Shown here piece by piece: positions 60,516 to 64,000 of a DNA stretch of 64,000 nt (positions within the stretch are counted from its first letter, which is position 1; each line of letters begins with the position of its first letter). The position numbers and the translations under genes were made by a program. The stretch lies in NCBI GenBank assembly GCA_963082875.1, contig OY720098.1, forward strand, positions 496,001-560,000, in the 5' to 3' direction. The notes under the pieces were generated by a model. That model was not told the DNA's origin and did not search any database. It saw only the letters and a program-made list of their open reading frames with translations. This stretch comes from Corella eumyota. Taxonomy: Eukaryota; Chordata; Ascidiacea; Phlebobranchia; Corellidae.

Positions 60516-63500
60516 TCACACAACCACCATTGTAGCAGAATATATTCCTCTTTTTGTTTCAGCAATGATTGTCCACTTGTTGTTCGTCGGATCAAACACT
60601 TCAATGGAATTAACTGGACCCCTAAATAACAAAACAATAAACCAGAGTTTAATAAATTATTACAAACTAAATATTTAGTTTAACTTACCCGTTAACCCAG
60701 CCCCCAACAACATAAATCTTGCCATCTACAACCGAGGCACAGTGATCATGTCGAGCCTTGTTCAGTGGGGCAACTTCTGACCATGTGTCAGTGAAAATGT
60801 TGTATTCGATCACTGATGGAACTGCAATAAAGTCATTTTGATATCCACCTTGATTAAGTTATAAAAGTAAGTTAACCAAACGTTAAATTAAAATTTAGAC
60901 ACAAAAATATCACTTCACATTGTTAGTCATTTTTATAAATATACACTAGGTATGATATGAAAATAAAATGAAACACAAACTAATAATACATACCAGTGAC
61001 AAATATGTGATCATCCAAAACTACAGCTGCATGATAATATATACCATATTTCATTGAAGAAATAAGAGACCACTTTTGTTCATCAAAATCAAAACATTCT
61101 GATGAACTTAAACTTTCATCTTCATTATTATATCCTCCGATTGCAAACAGTTTACCTAACAAAACAACAATATATCTTAATTTTATAAAAATAATTTATT
61201 TAAATAAATGTTGTAAATTGTTTATTAAATTTTTTTTTTAATAACACTTTCAAATAAAGTATTACATCCCGATAAAAAAAATTCTTTTTCGATATAGATT
61301 ACTCAGATCTTTTTATACAGATTCACTTGTGTGATAAAAAGTTTAACTAAATAACTTGCATTAAACTGAAAATATTTTTATTACGAGAAAATACCTCTTG
61401 CAGCAAGTAATGCATGTTGCCATCGTGGAACAATCATGTCAGGAATATTTCCTCTTTTATTTGTCCTCACATCCAAGAATTCCCCACTTGATAAAAATTT
61501 AAGATTTTCATCCATTCCCCCAGTTGTGTAAATACAATCTACAACAAATATAACTGTTAAATGACATATGTCTATTAATAATCAATCTATAATTAATTTA
61601 GTTTAAAATTTTTTAATCAGTAAATAAATTAATAAAAAAGGCTACGTTGCTTGTTACCATATTTAAAACCAATTACACTAAATTGGAATATAAATAAATA
61701 CAATTAGTCAAACACTAAAATTAATAAACCAACCATTTATGACAGCTGATGATGCACCTAACCGAACATGTTTCATTGGAGGTTCAACTTTCCATTGTGG
61801 ATCTACTTCATCTAACTTTAAACTCTCAACAGAGGATTTATACTCCACTCCCATGATGAAAACTTGATTGTTGACAACAGCAGATGAAGCTCCACACCTT
61901 TCTTCATTTAATTCCTTTAAATAAATTGCATGACTAAAGCTCTTTTAACTAACAAAACCAATACCACATAATTTAACACAGCACCAAACATTTGAAATTG
62001 GTTAAGATGGACATTATTAATTGCTTATTTGAAAAAAATAAATTTAGACAAAAATTAATTAAATTTTAACAGAACTAACTTACAAAAATTTAAACAAAAT
62101 TAAGCTTAAATAAATTTTTTTTCGATGTTAATAAAATTTTTACATTTATGATATTTACAAATATATTTTGAATAACAACTTACTGACATCTGAGTCCATT
62201 GTTGTGTAACAGTATCAAATAAAACAGAATCTTTTTTATTGGGGAAACCCCCTCCCATTATAAGTAACTTTGTTGGAACTACAGCACAATTAGTTACTAA
62301 ATAAAAATTATTTTTTAGAATTTTACTTTGACTTAATATTTTTTAATATTAACTGAAGAATTACATTAGTTGCAATAAACATTACAATTAAAAACCAAAC
62401 ATTTTAAATTAATTAAGTTAATAATTTAAAAAGATGTATTTTATGTATAAAATATAAACAGTCTGATGACATTTAATTAACGTTAAGCAATACCATTCAG
62501 TCTTCTCTGAGTGCCAGGTTGAGATTCCATGGTTAAGGCAGCAAGAAGAAGTTGTTGACATTCTGTTGAAGACTTAACAAGAGTCTAACAAAATAAATTA
62601 AAAAAAAATTCTTAAAATTTAAAGTCACTAAAATTTCATTAATATTTGATTTATTAGTTAGTTAAAAATTGTAGAAATAACGAATTTGCCAAATATATAT
62701 AATAAGCGACAGCGTGGTGTAGTGGTAAGAACACTTGCTACATCACACATGATGTTGTGGGTTCGATCCCCACTGCTCTCATGCTGTAGCGCCCTTGAGT
62801 AAGGCGCTATAAACGGTATGAACTCCTGCTGATCCAGCACTTAATCAGCAGCAAAATTATTAGTCAATTTTAATTTATAATATCCCAAACTGCCACAGGC
62901 AACTCGAGACTGGGTCGGAGTAACTGATGTATACTCTATGGCAATATAAATGTCCAATTTACGGGCTTACAAAATAAGTAAAACTTGCTGTTTGTGGTGC
63001 ACAGATAAATTATCAAATGCAAATTTTAGGTTGAATTCTGTGATACTGCAACACAACAATTAAAATGCAGAATTTATGGCAACCTATTAAATAGTGGACT
63101 TACCTCTTTCATGACAACTTGCTTAATAAATTCTTTGTCAAATTTAAGAAGATCAAGAGATTGAAACAATTGGTTGAGATGATTCTTTCTTCGTAATGTG
63201 GCATGTTTTATCCATCCAATCATAGCATTGTATACTGTTCTCTCTGCTTGAATCTAAAAAAATTAAGTGTTAATTTAAAGCTTTTCTTTATATTGATTTG
63301 TCCTTCATATGTTAAGGTCATGAAGTCGAGTAACAACAAGTAGAGTAACAACAATAGGCCCAACCCAGTTTGAAGTTTACTTTGGCAGTTTGGGATAAAA
63401 AAAATAATGCTCGATAATTCAGCTGCTGATTAAGTGCTGGCTTAGCAGGAGTTCATACCATTTATAGCACCCTTCCAAAAAGCGCTACAACATGAGAGCA

Positions 63501-63812
63501 ATAAAGATCGAACCCACGAACTCATGTGGTGTAGCAAGTGTTCTACCCACTACACCATGCTGCTGGTATAAAATAACACAAAAATAAAAAACTACTTTCT
63601 TACCTTTTTATCCTTTAATTTCAAAATGGAAAGAACATTTTCAAAACTAAGGGAAGAAAATTCCTCTTTTAAAACAACTAGTTCAAAATTCTCAGCAATC
63701 ATTTTCTGGGCTCCTTGCTTTAAGTTTTCAAGGTTGTATCTTTGAGAATAAGCCAGCATGGTTAAACAATTCTCAACATCAACCATTGTTGGAAGGAATG
63801 AAAAACAGAACT
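60516..63812 (-). CDS. KLHL-like: BTB-BACK-Kelch protein, third paralogue, 5' exons outside the window
   Basis: Minus-strand relative of KLHL copies 1 and 2, outside the duplicated block. Nine exons are visible, equivalent to exons 4-12. They run from BACK (start 63812, with VDVENCLTMLAYSQRYNLEN) through six Kelch repeats to the stop TGA at 60516-60518. The exon 4 acceptor here has the phase that resolved exon 4 of the other copies. Kelch loops differ again: GGGFPNKKDS, MGVEYKSSVE, GGMDENLKF, GGYNNEDES, GGYQNDFIA, GGWVNGG, with VRLGASS, PRWQHALL and ARHDHCAS after the Arg. Repeat 2 has MGVEYK where the others have MGG. Exon 6 (TLVKSSTECQQLLLAALTME) is strongly diverged and closer to canonical KLHL. 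BTB exons would lie right of the window. Confidence 0.88.
62707..62942 (+). mobile_element. SINE copy in KLHL-C
   Basis: Nearly consensus body with perfect TAGCGCC/GGCGCTA stem; the last part of the tail is absent. Confidence 0.8.
63300..63568 (-). mobile_element. SINE copy in KLHL-C intron 4
   Basis: Diverged full-length copy between the BACK exons. Confidence 0.7.
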
Positions 63813-63868
63813 CTTGAAGTCCTAAATTGTAACAAAAAAAAACAAAAATTAATTTTTTTTTTATTAAT

Positions 63869-64000
63869 TGATTCTCGATGCGGCAAAGTCAACTTCACAG
63901 CCTATACATTGAGTAACATTTGTTACCCTGCCCCAGTCTTATTTAAGGAGGTTGATTTTTTTTTTTTTTTGAATAAAATTGTCAGATAATTAACCCCCCA
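63869..64000 (-). mobile_element. SINE copy running off the right edge
   Basis: Tail module only (GATTCTCGATGCGGCAAAG, then GTAACATTTGTTACC). Confidence 0.6.

Overview
The window is animal nuclear DNA: strongly AT-rich, with many short exons, GT-AG introns, and about 40 copies of one tRNA-derived SINE. Gene content (RAB18, a THRAP3/BCLAF1-family protein, BTB-BACK-Kelch genes, CYP4 P450s, an alpha-arrestin and a uronyl 2-O-sulfotransferase-like enzyme), short introns and the SINE all suit a tunicate such as Ciona. The species call is inference; the gene calls rest on exons read by eye, and reading frame is kept across the splice junctions I worked out.

Layout from left to right. (1) RAB18, minus strand, four exons; the C-terminus lies beyond the left edge. 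(2) A complete 25-exon THRAP3/BCLAF1-like gene, minus (3045-12099, 937 aa). (3) KLHL copy 1, plus (13192-17566). (4) CYP4-like copy 1, plus (19213-25237). (5) The last four exons only of an alpha-arrestin gene, minus (26406-27966), with a frameshift. (6) A THRAP3-like second copy, minus (28374-36250), lacking its last three exons and carrying at least two in-frame stops. (7) KLHL copy 2, plus (37340-41852). (8) CYP4-like copy 2, plus (43498-49410). (9) The complete alpha-arrestin gene, minus (50603-55313, 377 aa). (10) A complete 314-aa UST-like sulfotransferase, minus (56673-60346). (11) A third KLHL paralogue, minus (60516-63812), running off the right edge.

Items 2-5 and 6-9 are the two halves of a direct tandem duplication of about 24.1-24.2 kb (roughly 4190-28260 and 28260-52455). 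All three boundary points lie inside minus-orientation SINEs. The SINE at the junction reads as a recombinant of the SINEs at the two outer edges, which points to unequal crossing-over between SINEs. The event cut THRAP3 and the arrestin at opposite ends. It placed the 5' part of one directly upstream of the 3' part of the other, on the same strand and with matching intron phase: a chimeric gene at birth. Both truncated copies have since decayed, while the two gene pairs copied whole (KLHL and CYP4) remain open.

The most interesting signal is in the KLHL genes. Between copies, introns, BTB/BACK exons and most of each blade are almost unchanged, but amino-acid changes are packed into the residues just after each Gly-Gly and just after the Arg of each Kelch repeat. 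Those are the positions that line the substrate pocket in KEAP1. The third, inverted paralogue varies at the same places.

A second recurring theme is minisatellites whose unit contains a neighbouring splice site (RAB18 exon 2 donor, THRAP3 exon 8 donor, CYP4 exon 2 and exon 5 acceptors), giving arrays of decoy splice sites next to the real one. Many arrays differ in copy number between the two halves of the duplication.
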